Numbered from the stretch's first letter, positions 25,343-37,075 are shown. The stretch is DNA of 64,000 nt from Ornithodoros turicata (GCF_037126465.1 NC_088203.1:101804668-101868667), one strand, 5' to 3'. Numbers and translations: made by a program. The notes: generated by a model from the sequence alone, not told the origin.

Positions 25343-25591
25343 CACTCTTAAAAATGAACTTCACCGCATAGCACGCTCCTAGCCAACCATTATCTCGAAT
25401 GATATCGTTATCTGCCCTGATTTGTTGAAAACGGGGGGCGTACGCCATTTCTGTGACACTTATGCTGTTCATAATTGTCACAGAAAAGGCGTACGCCCCC
25501 TGTTTTCAACAAATCAGGGTAGATAACGATATCATTCGAGATAATGGTTGGCTAGGAGCGTGCTATGCGGTGAAGTTCATTTTTAAGAGTG
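25343..25591. mobile_element. Palindromic MITE, 249 bp, TA-flanked
   Basis: The arms start CACTCTTAAAAATGAACTTC and end with the inverse GAAGTTCATTTTTAAGAGTG. Pairing continues through CACCGCATAGCACGCTCC, GCCAACCATTATCTCGA, ATGATATCGTTATCT and TGATTTGTTGAAAAC to a short centre near 25460. TA dinucleotides at 25341-25342 and 25592-25593 look like a target duplication, as in Tc1/mariner-type elements. There is no coding capacity. Confidence 0.85.
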
Positions 25592-25593
25592 TA

Positions 25594-26339
25594 GATATTG
25601 TAGAATTCGTGAGATAAAAGGTATGGACAACAGTATCATCACCATAACATCCTCATCTAAAACAGCGTTCAAAATGGCGACAGAAGTCTTTTCTTGTATT
25701 TGTCACGGTCATTTTGTGATCCCAAGTCTGGAAGACTACCAACTGGGAGCGGAAGAAGTCGGTGAAGAATCACCACGGCATACATGGAACACGTGACCCG
25801 CTGAGCAGTAGACGGAATCCCGTTGACGTTGGCCATGTGTTAGCTTCGTTCGAGAGACCTCGATGGAGAACGATGGGAAATGAATGTATTGTTGCCCCGA
25901 ATAGGTCAGAATGACGCCGGCACGTGAAAGATAAGGAAAAAAAAACCCGCAAGATTCCCAGGCGTAAGTTCCCTGTGAAGTCGTCCCACGACGTGTGGTA
26001 CCCCTATTTCCACTCCTTCCTCCTGCCCTGCCTCCACCTGTTCACTCTGTCCACCGTTCAGTTCAGATTTTTAAAACTGACTCGTAAGTAATCGAAAACA
26101 AGGGATTAGATTAGAAGCGTAGGAAAGACATAAGTCTGATCACAGATATATCGACAATTACTTTGCAATTGGACATTTTCTTACGGATAGAGCGGTGGCA
26201 TCTCACGTTTAACCATGCTATATCGTGTCAACCGTGGCGCGGTGTATTTTTTAAAAGTTATATTCATATTCGTCAAACAAATCATATTCATACATCAGTA
26301 TCTCCGTGATTAGTACCGGGAAAAGCTGAGTAGATTAGC
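25594..26339. other. Intronic DNA, nothing recognised
   Basis: A stretch at about 26010-26060 (CCACTCCTTCCTCCTGCCCT) loosely resembles the SINE 3' half but is too diverged to call. Confidence 0.35.
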
Positions 26340-26369
26340 TTGATACGCCAGTACCACTTTTCCGTAATG

Positions 26370-26539
26370 CTCGGCTCCTTGCTTGTTTGTTATTTTATCC
26401 TTTATTTCCTAGTTCTTTTCCTTTTATTTTATTCTTCTCTTCTTTTTTTTCTTTTTTCTTTGCGGTATAGCAAGCCGACGTCCCGTTTGGCTGACCTTTT
26501 TCTCTTTTTTTTTCTTTGTTCATATAACTATATCCCCCC
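26370..26539 (+). mobile_element. LINE 3' UTR with terminal box and C-tract (type C)
   Basis: A pyrimidine-rich 3' UTR is followed by GGTATAGCAAGCCGACGTCC and CGTTTGGCTGACC (26464-26496), then ATATAACTATATCCCCCC. The box is nearly identical to that at 37732-37764. No coding part is recognised upstream. Confidence 0.65.
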
Positions 26540-26789
26540 TCGGCTCCTTGTTGACAGTGTCTAACAGCTTACCAACCCACGTATACAGGGTACAGGGTCT
26601 TTTTCATGACCAACTTTCCTGCATAACCTGTGTTGCACATCCCCCCTCTCTGCCGGCAACACCTTCTACACCGTTACGCCCTCTGGCGTCGTGTATCTCA
26701 ACCTGTCTACGGCGCTCTCCCATTGGGTCCCGTTCCTTAGCCTACCCAGTGGGCCGTTACGACCGCCCTCCTCCGCTTTCTCCAATACA

Positions 26790-26930
26790 GTGACCCCTCG
26801 TTAATATGACCCCCGATAATCTGACATAAGCGCTTTACGACCATACTCCTGGGGCACAATGCAGTGAAACCTCTGCAAATCCCACCGTTAATATGACAAC
26901 TCCACATTCTGACCAAAATTTTCGGGCACC
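26790..26930. mobile_element. Pogo/Tigger-like terminal sequences (partial)
   Basis: ATACAGTGACCCCTCGTTAA and, about 60 bp on, GCAGTGAAACCTCTGCAAAT with CGTTAATATGACAACTC resemble CAGTGAAACCTCGTTAATAT-type pogo termini. No matching inverted end was found, so the extent is unknown. Confidence 0.35.
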
Positions 26931-27999
26931 CCCACCCAAAACAGCACCCCCCCCACCCCCCACCCTACCTCGCCCACATCTTTAACTAACAGAAATACCT
27001 TATTCGCCAGACATCTCACCGAGCAAGTTTCATCACTCTCGTAACTATATCGAAATATAATCCCAACTTCCCATGTTTTTTTTTTTAACCGAACATTCAA
27101 TGAAGGAAATTTCGAGCGCCTGCATCCCTGGGATTTGGCACCCTTACCTCGCAATTATGATAAGTAAGCGGAAAAAAGGAAGCCGTCCCACATGAGGATA
27201 AACCGTCTTTAATTATTCTCTCCGGGAACCGTCCATTTCAGTTTATCGCAGCAAAAGAAATTCGCATTCATTGTATTCTTCTTTTTGCGCGTAAGCCATT
27301 GATTATGGAGGCCCGTAATTCCAAGGTGGCTTCGATCCTCTTCCGAAGTGATTTGAATAAAATATTTCTCGCCTTCAATCCCCAGCAAAGAAGCTTTTTT
27401 CCGTCCGAGCGTTCTTTATTGTTTAAGTTTCTTATCGACAACTCAAGCAATGTGATATCGATTTATTTTATCCTTTCCCGCGAATGTTTTTCGCGCTGAT
27501 GGTGGCCCAGTTTTTACCCGGCTTTTCAATTAAGGCCCCCGGGTTTAGGGCCATACATATGAAAGGCCCCTCGAAAAGGCTTCAAGTGAGATTGAGGTGT
27601 GGAGAGAATTAATGGGCAAGCGTCGGTTGGGCTCCACGTGCGGTTCGTTTCAATTCATCGTAGGAGCTGATGTACTACGTATTAGGATCAAACAGTATAA
27701 GGCTGATTGATCACGGGTCTGTGCTGGGCCTAACTAGGTGGTGTGTATTCGTGGGGGCTTTTACCAGGCCATTACTAATGGGAAGGTCTGCTTCCTGGCG
27801 TGCGCCTTTTGAGAACTTCACAGTGGACAAGGCCACAGCGCTTCGAGAAAATATCCTGGCATTTTAAGCGAGATTCAACCTTGCTAATCGTATCATGTGT
27901 CTCGTTCGAGCAAAAGTTTAAATTGGCCACAGTTGACGCGCGTTGCATGGCACCAGTTGCTTTTGCAGTCCTAGCATGGGACTCAAAAGAGTAAAAGTA
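26931..27999. other. Intronic DNA, nothing recognised
   Basis: A C-rich tract lies at about 26930-26968. No gene or element boundary is visible. Confidence 0.4.
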
Positions 28000-28174
28000 C
28001 AGTCAAACTCCTTTACAACGAAACTCAGGGGACAGCGAAAAAAATTCGCAGTAAAGGTATTTTCGTTAAAAAGGATGTCTATTATTGGACCTATAGGGTC
28101 CAACGGGACTGTAAAAAAATTCGCTGTAGTGGTATTTTCGTTAAAAAGGTGTTCGCTATAAAGGAGTTTGACTG
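28000..28174. mobile_element. Pogo/Tigger-type MITE, 175 bp, TA-flanked
   Basis: It begins CAGTCAAACTCCTTTACAAC and ends TATAAAGGAGTTTGACTG, with TA at 27998-27999 and 28175-28176. Inside, AAATTCGCNGTA...GGTATTTTCGTTAAAAAGG occurs twice as a direct repeat (about 28043-28078 and 28117-28150). It is non-coding. Confidence 0.8.
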
Positions 28175-28204
28175 TAATTTGTTCGTTGTTATTCGTATGC
28201 ATAG

Positions 28205-28297
28205 CGTGGTCCCTGGCCAGATCCAGCCCACCAACGCTCTCCCTTCAAACCTCTTTTGACACTTCTGGACACCATAGGACTTCGATCCTTATTGTGA
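28205..28297 (+). pseudogene. LINE ORF2 extreme C-terminus (type H)
   Basis: The frame reads GPWPDPAHQRSPFKPLLTLL then DTIGLRSLL and TGA (28295-28297). This is the LLGPW...AHQR...LLTFLxxTGL-stop ending of this LINE family. An in-frame TAG lies just upstream at 28202-28204. The tail box follows. Confidence 0.68.
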
Positions 28298-28303
28298 AGG
28301 GGC

Positions 28304-28392
28304 TTTTTTTTTTCATTCCCCACATCACCACCAGCAATGGGGTAGAGTATCACCCCTGGCGATGAAACTCCCCATTCATCACCTTGCAATAA
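28304..28392 (+). repeat. LINE 3' UTR tail box (type H), good copy
   Basis: After poly-T the segment reads AGCAATGGGGTAGAGTATCA, CCCCTGGCGATGAAACTCCC and CATTCATCACC. The box contains inverted segments (GGGGTAGAGT facing AAACTCCCC) that could form a stem-loop. Confidence 0.75.
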
Positions 28393-29658
28393 ATAGTTGT
28401 TTGTTCAATGCATAACGTGTGCTGTTGTACCCAACACACACTTTGGTAGCAGCATTTATCCGCCAATTAGCGCTGGATAGTAGTACCGGATCAAACATCA
28501 TAGTCAATAGCCAACAACAGCCGGAGCAATGCCGCTGGACGCTTCTCGACGAATTGTCGAATAAAAGCGCGCAACGCTTCTACTTCTGCTCAAATGGGGG
28601 GATATGTTTAATGCTGATAGGGGGGGGGGGGGGAAGGGAAAAGAAGGGAATCTGCTCAAATGCATTAGATGACACCGTGTGTCTCTTCTCGCCAGATAAT
28701 AAAAAAAAAAAAAAAAGAAGATGATGAAAAAAGCCCTGGAAACCTGCCCTGTATTTCACTTCTCTATCATGTTTACACTGCACATACATTTCGTCCTATT
28801 CGTTCGGAATCCAGCACCGCGCAGACAGTAGAGTAGTTTGCTCTCTATTACCGCAGTGGACTGTTGTCGAGTTCATAAAACAGAAAAGCCCACTGTGTTT
28901 CCTTCTGCAGGCATACAGGAAGACATCTAGATCCCGAACGCTCTGTCTTCGTCTGTTGACTCTGTCTTCCCTGTTGTTCTCTGTTCGTTTCCTGCTATCG
29001 GTAGTCCGGCGTTTCCTGTTTTTTGGGGGGACAGAATCTCGTAACAGAGGAAGTGCGCACGGAAAGAGAAAAGCCCCTGCAACTGGATGAGTTCATGTCA
29101 GTTGGAAGAAAATGAAGAAACAAGCACTGAAATAAGGAAGATCCTTCCTTTTGTTCGGATTCCTTCTCTTTAGGAGCCCGGCGACCGATCCTTAGAAGAG
29201 GAGGGGAAAAAAAAAAGTCCAAGCATTGTCTCTTTCTTGGTCTTACCGTAGGTCCCGTGTTTGTGCTTTGTCTAAGCTTCTGAATAGGGGGAGAATTTGT
29301 ATTTGCGAGTGGTGGTAGTGTTTGGAGAGCGCTGCATACCGGATATTAGAGATGTTATTGCAGTTGAATGACTGCGTGCACACGGTCTTAAGACGCGCGT
29401 TTAAAATGTCCGTTTAGAAGCTAAGCTGATGTTTCGACTTATACAACTTTTCCGTCTCTAAACACAAAGGAGAGTTAGACCACGTTCGCTATACGTGCGC
29501 TTGCGTTTCGAGTAACTTCATGTCATATTGTATACACGACACAGCTCTCGGTTAGCCGGTGTTTTAACCTGTTTACGTTTGTCAGTACCATTTTATTCCT
29601 CAGATGTCTGCGTGCCGGCTTGGTGTCATGTATTTGCTAGAGAAGATCGTGCGCCCTG
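28393..29658. other. Intronic DNA with LINE tail scraps and homopolymers
   Basis: GGGGGGATATGTTTA at about 28597-28611 is the inverse of the type-C LINE terminus. A G-tract (28621-28634) and poly-A (28700-28715) follow. No gene is recognised. Confidence 0.45.
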
Positions 29659-29947
29659 CACTCTTAAAAAAAGGGTGTACTTTAACTCCTTTTTTTGCCA
29701 CATATATCACACCCTTTTGGAGAGTACAATTACGCTCAAAAGGGTGTCTCCTCACTCCCTCAAGGGAGTAGCATAACACCTTTCTCCCTACTGGAGAATA
29801 ATAGTACTCCCCGGCAGGGAGAAGGTGTTATGCTACTCCCTTGAAGGAGTGAGGAGACACCCTTTGGAGCGTAATTGTACTCTCCAAAAGGGTGTTATAT
29901 ATGTGGCAAGGAAAGGAGTTAAAGTACACTCTTTTTTTTTAAGAGTG
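29659..29947. mobile_element. Palindromic MITE, 289 bp, CACTCTTAAA ends
   Basis: The arms start CACTCTTAAAAAAAGGGTGT and end with the inverse at TTTTTTTTTAAGAGTG. Pairing continues through ACTTTAACTCCTTT, CACCCTTTTGGAGAGTACAA, TTACGCTC, GGTGTCTCCTCACTCC and AAGGGAGTAGCATAACACCT to a centre near 29805. TG dinucleotides flank both ends. The outer 10 bases match the element at 25343, but the interior does not. Confidence 0.85.
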
Positions 29948-29949
29948 TG

Positions 29950-30020
29950 GGCCGACTTCATAGAGAACTGTGACGACGTTTGCATAACAGGATTCGAACC
30001 TGCGTCGCCTCCCGGTCTCG
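29950..30020 (-). mobile_element. Degenerate SINE fragment
   Basis: GGGCCGACTTCATAGAGAAC and AGGATTCGAACCTGC correspond, on the minus strand, to the SINE B box and the GAAGTCGGCCCA box. The part between them is shortened. Confidence 0.45.
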
Positions 30021-30118
30021 ATTGTGGAATACTTCTCGAGGCTTTTCATTCCTCGCAAAGTACCATTGTCGGCCTAGAAAGGCGCACAGAAGTGAAACAT
30101 TGTTCTCAGCAGTATGTA

Positions 30119-30722
30119 CAGGGTGTTACCCTATAAAAGTCTACCCGCGCCGGCATGCCGTGCTCGCCAATTACTCAATGCAGGCGGTACAATGTGTTGC
30201 CTACGTATAAAACTCATAAGGACATTCCATCATGGTAAATATCGAAGTGATTGAGCACCGTAACGCAAGGTTATAGCGCAAAATGTGAGGTTCCCGTAGT
30301 CAAAATAGCCAAGATGGCGCCTCTCAGTTAGCAGACGACATCTCTTTTGGGTGTCGTCTGCTGAGTATGCGTTGGCATTTTTCGTTCCTCACGTTGCCTA
30401 GTTCTGAGCAAAATACGACAGTTACACGAAAGCGAAATGAAAACTGCAGTTCCATCCGGCTGGCAAGATATGCGACACGTTGTCGTGTGGGGAGCAGCAT
30501 GTCAAGTGTTCTTCTCAACGCCGCCATCTTGTTTGTTTTGACTATAGGAATTGCACGTTTTGAGTTATAACTTCGTGCTGCGGCACTCAATCACTTTGAA
30601 ATTTACCAAGATTAATTGTCCTTATGAGCTTTATATAAAGATCGCACAATGTGCCACCTGCATTGAGTAATTGGCGAATACGGCATGGCGGCACGGGTAG
30701 ACTTTTATATGGTAACACCCTG
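30119..30722. mobile_element. Long palindromic Tc1/mariner-like MITE, 604 bp, TA-flanked
   Basis: The left end CAGGGTGTTACCCTATAAAA pairs with the right end TTTTATATGGTAACACCCTG, with TA on both sides (30117-30118 and 30723-30724). Arms of about 200 bp pair further inward: GCCAATTACTCAATGCAGG with GCATTGAGTAATTGGC, TGATTGAGCACCG with CGGCACTCAATCA, and CAAGATGGCG with CGCCATCTTG. An inner hairpin GCAGACGACA/TGTCGTCTGC lies at 30332-30361. No transposase is encoded. Confidence 0.85.
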
Positions 30723-30724
30723 TA

Positions 30725-32526
30725 TATATTTTCTAGATCCGTTAACCCTGTTTTCAGCTCATTTGAAAAAAAAAAATCTCTACTCTCACATTCCGTGACC
30801 TTTGCAACTTCGTTTCGCATATTGCATTTCTAAGTTTACGAGGAGACGCTTCATCGTTTTATACACACACACACACGCATATATATATGTATATATTTCA
30901 TATACTTTTATCGATATATTTTTGCAGTGGTTCTATAAATAGAAGTGCAGTGCTAAATCATATCCCCCATTACGACATCGATTTCCCGGCATCCTTCTGC
31001 TCGCGTTACTTTTCCCAGACGACGCAAGCGGTTTTAACGCGCAGATGCCATCTGCTAATGCAGAAGAAATACCTTAACGTTTTCAGCGATGCGCCTTAAC
31101 GTAAACCATCAATCCTCTTGTCGGACCACTTTTCCCATTTAAGTGATATATGTACGTCTCAGTGGCTGATATTGAAGCGCGCTTCTTACTTGTTACCGAG
31201 TCATGCGAAATGGCATCTCTTGGCCTTATCGATATCGTATCCATTAAGCTACAAAAACGTGCCTTGTTTTGGGTCGCTTTATGAGTGGCCTCGGTAGTTT
31301 CGTATAGATGAGCGGTTTAGAAAGGCATTCGATCCTTTTCTTGTAGATTTGCTTATTTTTGTCGTATTGAATGTGCATGTAGTTTATACGAATGGTTGCC
31401 AGACGCCCTGCGCAAAATGCGTATATGAATTATCCGCGATTTCAGTCTTGATGCGCGGTATTTATTCCTGAAAAATTCGCTTTTGCTTTTGCTTCAACTT
31501 CTTTGTGGTTTCTCCTTCCTGATGGCAATTGATGTTCTACGGCTGGAACACATAGAAAAGACAAATAAGGACAAATAATATTTCATCATTAATTTCTCCT
31601 TCCTGTTTTTCTTGATTGCAGCAAACGCTCGTGCAAAACCCGATCGGCTTTTTTTTTTTTTTTTGAAATCTGACATATTAGCACCGCGATTGGAATGCGG
31701 CCACAGGGTTGTGAAGCCCTACCCTCCAGTTCACACCTTCTTTGCTTCTTGATCTAATTTCGCTTTTACCATAGCAAGTACTTGGAACGGCGGAAAAAAT
31801 GTTAACAACTTTAACTGCCGCTTGTGTCAAACCAAAACGTTTCGAAAGCTGCCGTCACACAAACTCGCGAATACACGTAGCTTTTATGGCAAGCAGAACA
31901 GTGTGAAAACGGCGCAACCTACACAAGGCTTGAAGCATGACAGCTGCTTCTGAGCTTCTCTAACGCTAGATCATTGCCAACCAGGAGCAGTGACAGCGTC
32001 AGCTCGTTGTATTTATGCAGCGCCATCAATTTTTCCTGTGAGCTCAGTATGCCTTCTGTCTAATTGTCTGCATTCATTATCGGTGTACGATGTCCCTCGT
32101 TGAGCTCGTACACGCCACCGTAATGTTTCTGCTCGGTGCAGCGTGTCGTGGTTCAATGATGCTGTTTCTGTCAACATTGACCGAACACTGTCGGTCAAGA
32201 AGCGCAGCATCGAGCGAAGCCGGTTCAATCGGTTTGTTTGCAACGGCATATTAATGAATCATTGTGACAGTGGCGCCCTATGATGTTAGCTCAACCTTCA
32301 TGACGGTATTGTTGTTAAACAGGCTAATCGGCCTTGGAATTGATGAATCGTCCTATTGCAATGCCTTGTCGAATGTTATCTGCACTGTTTCCAGTATCCA
32401 GCACGGTCTGGTGAAATCGTTGTTTAATGGTTGTGCATATCTTTCGACCATCTCTTAGAACATACCATGTGCTAGAAGATATCACAGCGAACAGTATCGA
32501 AGTCGGACGTTTTGTATTGTGGAGTT
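30725..32526. other. Intronic DNA, nothing certain
   Basis: (AC)n followed by (TA)n lies at about 30863-30896. CGGTATTTATTCCTGAAAAA at about 31458 resembles CGGCATTTATTCCTGGAGAA in the element at 38813, so a worn related copy may lie near 31400-31490. No gene is recognised. Confidence 0.4.
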
Positions 32527-32669
32527 TTAGTGAATCGTTTTCACTAAGACGGTTCGCGGAGGGTTTTTGCCCCTGTCCAATGAGAAGATTTCATTCTTTG
32601 GCAGTCCCTCTTCTCATTGGCCCTCCGTGGAACCGTTCGCGAACCGTTTTACTGTAAACGATTCACTAA
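32527..32669. mobile_element. Foldback element, 143 bp
   Basis: TTAGTGAATCGTTT (32527-32540) pairs with AAACGATTCACTAA (32656-32669). Inner pairs are ACGGTTCGCGGAGGG with CCCTCCGTGGAACCGT-like sequence, and CCAATGAGAAGA with TCTTCTCATTGG. It is non-coding; no clear target duplication is seen. Confidence 0.75.
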
Positions 32670-33051
32670 GCTAGCTATTATCGCTAGAGCCCTGCCGTGT
32701 AACGTGAAGTGCGCATTTTTCATCACTCGGTGAAATCTCTAAAAATCTCCCATCACAAAATAATTTATAAAACTTATATTTATAAAAGTAATTTATAAAG
32801 GTAATATAAGTATATTTATAAAATAAATAAATATTCTTAAATGGGCTATGAATTCTACCAAGCTAGCCCGCCGACTATGTCGGCTCCAGGTGGCGATTTT
32901 GACGTGTTGGCTGTGACACCTCTTGTATGGGTGAATCTGATAGGTCCGTACCTTCGCGACGTATAGCACGCCTGGTAGCCAGCTACCATCCCCAGTGACA
33001 ACGTTCTCGCTCCTCATTTTTCGATAACGGGAGGCGGAACCTATTTTGTAA
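32670..33051. other. Intronic AT-rich DNA
   Basis: TTATAAA-type tandem sequence occurs at about 32760-32835. No gene is recognised. Confidence 0.4.
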
Positions 33052-34178
33052 CAGACCTGAGAAGTAATTTATTACAAGTAATCCAATTACTGAATTTAAT
33101 TACATTCTTCGTATTTCATTGCTTCAGGCAATTACATTCAATATTATGTAATTGTTGCTGTAATTGAACTACTCTTGCAAGTAATTTGTAATGCACTCGG
33201 AATTACTTTGGAACTACTTTGTACGCGATTTGGGATACAAGCTTATTTCAAATTTTGATTCTCTTTTGCAATATACGCGACTTTTACTCTTTCACGAAAG
33301 ATTCGAAAGACGAGACTGTCGTGGTTAGAACGCTGTTGGCCAACATAAATACCAACCAAGTGAACAAAAATTTAGACGGAGACCTCATCACAGGTTCTGT
33401 TGCACTTCCCAGATTCAAGACCAATGAGAGTCTGCAGTGAGAGATTTTAAAAGTGCAACGAGAGTCAACAAGTCATCTGACGAGGCGGCTTCTGAAAGTT
33501 TTACGTTCGGTGTGGCAAAAAATAAAAGCGCTGCACCACGGGATAAATAATTTGAAAGGTACCTGTCAACCCGCTTGAAACCTTCATGGGGTATATGTCG
33601 GATTACCAGCAGTGCTCCAATGGCGCATGTTTTCTCTTGGTGGTATATTCATGACCAGAACTCGTGGCAGTATAATGACCAATAACTCGAAGAATACCTT
33701 GGTTCTGAAGGCCACCGGACCTTACAAGCTGACGCATGAGCAGCGTTACCTTACTACATGAAGAATAAAGTTTCCTTGTGTTTGGCATGACTCTAAAAAG
33801 GTCATTTTCACTTGTCACTAAAGGGGATTGTCTTGTATTCAGATGTTTGCGCTAAGCGATAAGCATATTTTCTCAGCAATTCTAAGACCCTGTAATTCTG
33901 AGCATTGTACTCGACTACTACTTATCAGACCTTTTCCTGTCTTTCATCTAGTCCGCTAGTCGTTTGTGTTTATTAAGCGTACAATAAAGTTACACAGCAA
34001 ACGTATGTAATGAAATGAATGTAAATCGAGCGTAACTCGATTACTTTTTATAGTTAACTGTATTGTAATTGGGTTACAATTGTGAGTTTGTAGCTGAAAC
34101 TAATTTAATTACTTTTATGAACGTGTACTCGCTGTAATCGTAATTCAATTACTTTTGAATAGTAATTGTTACAGGTCT
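33052..34178 (+). mobile_element. hAT-type DNA transposon remnant
   Basis: CAGACCTG (33052-33059) faces CAGGTCTG (34171-34178). Both ends carry subterminal AATTACTTT/GTAATTG-rich repeats, as in hAT elements. Between them, degenerate + frames give VALPRFK (33219-33440 frame), resembling the hAT HPRFK motif. At 33600-33780 they give ITSSAPMAH, then after a one-base shift FSLGGIFMTRTRGSIM. This follows the hAT C-terminal dimerisation pattern SAPxERxFSxGG. Stops and shifts show it is dead. I see no 8-bp target duplication, so the exact ends are uncertain. Confidence 0.62.
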
Positions 34179-36984
34179 GCACACAAACACCGTTCCTTCC
34201 AATTTTTGTTCCAAAAACGGGAACTTGCGTAAACACCTGATGACACCTTTTTCTTAATGGTAAACACCGGTTCAACACGTAACTCACGCGCACGCAGTCC
34301 ACCTAAAACATCTGCCTAACTAGAAAACAGCTCCCCTTATTAAATGGAGCGCCAAACCTCGGCACACTTTGCAGGTGTCAACACGAAAAGAAGTTCCCAC
34401 AAACAACGCGGCAAAACTTGCGTGGAAACAACAGCGACAACCCGCTCTGTATTCGCCTACATTCAGGGACTAGAGCAACAATTTATATGCAGACACGCGT
34501 TCTGCCTACCTGTTTTCCCAAGCATCTGCTTCAAAGAAGAAGCAGACGACGCTTTTGCAGAAGAGAGTGTGCCGAATAAACACGCGGTAGCGCTGTCACA
34601 GCAAATGGGCTAAAGGCAATTCCGTACCAGCTGTTACCAAAACACTCTTTGTGTCGCCAATCGAATGCGAGAGTCATATTGGGCCCGGCAGACGTGCTAT
34701 ATGCCATGATTTATCCTTCGATTTGTTATTTTTCTCCATAGTCTCCACGCGCTATCGAAATCTGCACCGGTTCTTTCGACGATATCGCTAGTGTCGTCCA
34801 TATTATGCTAGTCATGCAAGCACGATCTAAGCAACTTAAAGGCTGATCACTACTTATACGCGACGAAATCCTTTGGAGCCTCTCTAATCATAACAACGCA
34901 GCGGCCGCAGCCATGGCAACAAGCCTGCATGGGCCGCACAGATAGCCACTTGTAGCCAAAAACATTTCTGCCTTTGAAAACGTATGCGGCTATTGGCTGA
35001 AGCGGACAACCCCGTCACCCTGTACGTCCACGCAACCAATGAGATATATTAGGCACTGAGCTGGGTTGTACTTCAGGTGGATTTGGTTATTCGCGCTGTT
35101 TTGAGTCGTACTATCTTCCTCTATGCAAAGCTTATAAGGGACACTAGGACAACGCACCCAAAAAGCAGGCCCTGACGTCAGGATGACGTGACACGAGTTG
35201 TGAATATAGTATCCCTGAACATCCTTAGCAACGTGCAAGGGTTGCAAGACTAATCTCTTCTTCAATCTCGCTTTAGCTGTCCCTTAATTACTGTTGCTGA
35301 TCCCACAAGTTTTATATCATCGCATCAACATGTCTCTGTGTTTAGTATACATTTTATAACCGGACTTTGCAGCCACTGTTTTTCCTACTCCATCACATAA
35401 CGACGTCTCTCAGCCTTGTCCTGCCTTCTAAGTTCTGCATGCGCGCAACACCGCAATCTACATCTACGCGACCTTGACTATAATGTTGACAAAATCTCCT
35501 TCGTGTCACAGTTCGCTGTTTCCACATTTATCGCGAAAGCGACAGGACGGGTTCTAGAAGGGTGCAACGGAAAATAGGTCACTACCATGCCCCCCCCCCC
35601 CCTCCAGTTTATTAAGTACGGAAGATGGGGATGTATATATCTGGGTAATCGGCGTAGCGCGCTCAAGTTCCAAAGGGGCCAGCTCGTACGCAAAGTGTAG
35701 CGACTCCCAGTTTACGAATTTGTAAGTGGATCATTTGTCACACGGATAGAAAGGCACGGCCATTCGTGGCTTCGAATGCGGATTGCAGGGGATGGGAAGA
35801 TATCATACCACAGTTGGGACAAGTTTAAATTCGGCAGGAGATAGATTGCTCTTCCCCCACCCGGTTCAGACACTGAATGCAGAAGGAGGCTTGGAGTCAA
35901 TTTGGGAATCGCTTAGAATCTCCGAGGCGAGACGAAGCTTGTCAAGAGCTTGCGATAACTCGGTGTGGGCGGAAGTTATTCTGTTATGTTTTGTGTGTAA
36001 CTTCGTGGCCAGAGGAGTTGTTTGCTCTTAACAGCCTGTATAGACACACATTTATTTATCTATTTATTCCTTCAGAACCTGTACAACATTAAAGGGCGGA
36101 GAGGCAGTAATGATAGATGCAAGCATCAATGGACAGAGAAATACAAAAAAAAAAAGAAAAAAAAGAGAGGGTTATAAAGAAGAAGAAAAAATACGAAGCA
36201 CCGTGTGCGAATCAGAGCACGTTACAGAACAATACATGTTACAAAGGGTATATTACGTTAAGGTCATCACATAATGTTTTTTTTTTAACCAATTCATCTT
36301 GAACCATTTGAACGTGGACATAAAATGGGTAACGGGTTCCTGTTGTACCTTGCGACGACTGAAACATGTTTTGTGAAGTCCCGCAACAGCTGCATAACAA
36401 AGCGTAAAATTACGTAACATGTTGCCTGCAGTCCTATGGAATTTCGTCCAATGGAATCCATTGTCGAGAAATATGAGTGTATAGAGCTGACGCAGTTACT
36501 CTTATATGCATACACACCAGATAACACCAAAGCAGTCTTCCCTTCCGATAGCATATGACTGATGCACTGACGTGGTTCCTTTTAAAGCATAGTAAAAGTA
36601 AAGTAAAGTAAAAACTCAGCAAAACAAACTCTTGCACGAAAGTTCTTGTTCGAATAAATATTAGTTGCTCCTAACCGTTTTTCATGTTACGTGTGTGATT
36701 CCCTCTTCGCGGGCTCCTTGACAGTGTTTTATTTTTTCCCCTTTTCAAAATAAATATCGCAACAAAGCTTCTCCGCTGCGAAATTACGCAAACACGCACA
36801 GAACTTAACAGGCGGTGTACCTCATTGGAAATGTTTAAAGGGCACAGGTTTTTGTGGAATGAATTTTAATTTTGACGATTAATCAACAAAGAACTGGAGC
36901 AAATGACAACTTTCATATTGATTTGTAATGTTATTAGATGTCTTCCGGTGTACAGTGTAGTGCTCAACAGCAAATTCTACTCAT
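34179..36984. other. Intronic DNA, nothing recognised
   Basis: A C-tract lies at about 35589-35601, poly-A stretches at 36145-36190, and (AAGTA)n at about 36594-36612. No coding similarity is visible. Confidence 0.4.
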
Positions 36985-37075
36985 CCTCATCACCATCCTC
37001 TCATTTTTCCCCGATAGCAATGGGGTAGCTTTCTGCTCATATGAGCGGGAGTCATCCCCATATCATCGTCATCAT
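36985..37075 (+). repeat. LINE 3' UTR tail box (type H), variant
   Basis: The segment contains CCGATAGCAATGGGGTAGCT, CATATGAGCGGGAGTCATCC and CATATCATCGTCATCATG, followed by (CT)n. The central part differs from the copy at 28304, and the stem becomes GCTCATATGAGC, a perfect palindrome. Confidence 0.55.

Noticed and set aside
29659..29947. Rho-independent terminator (stem with poly-T)
   Set aside because: The context is eukaryotic and the palindrome is nearly 290 bp with conserved MITE ends.
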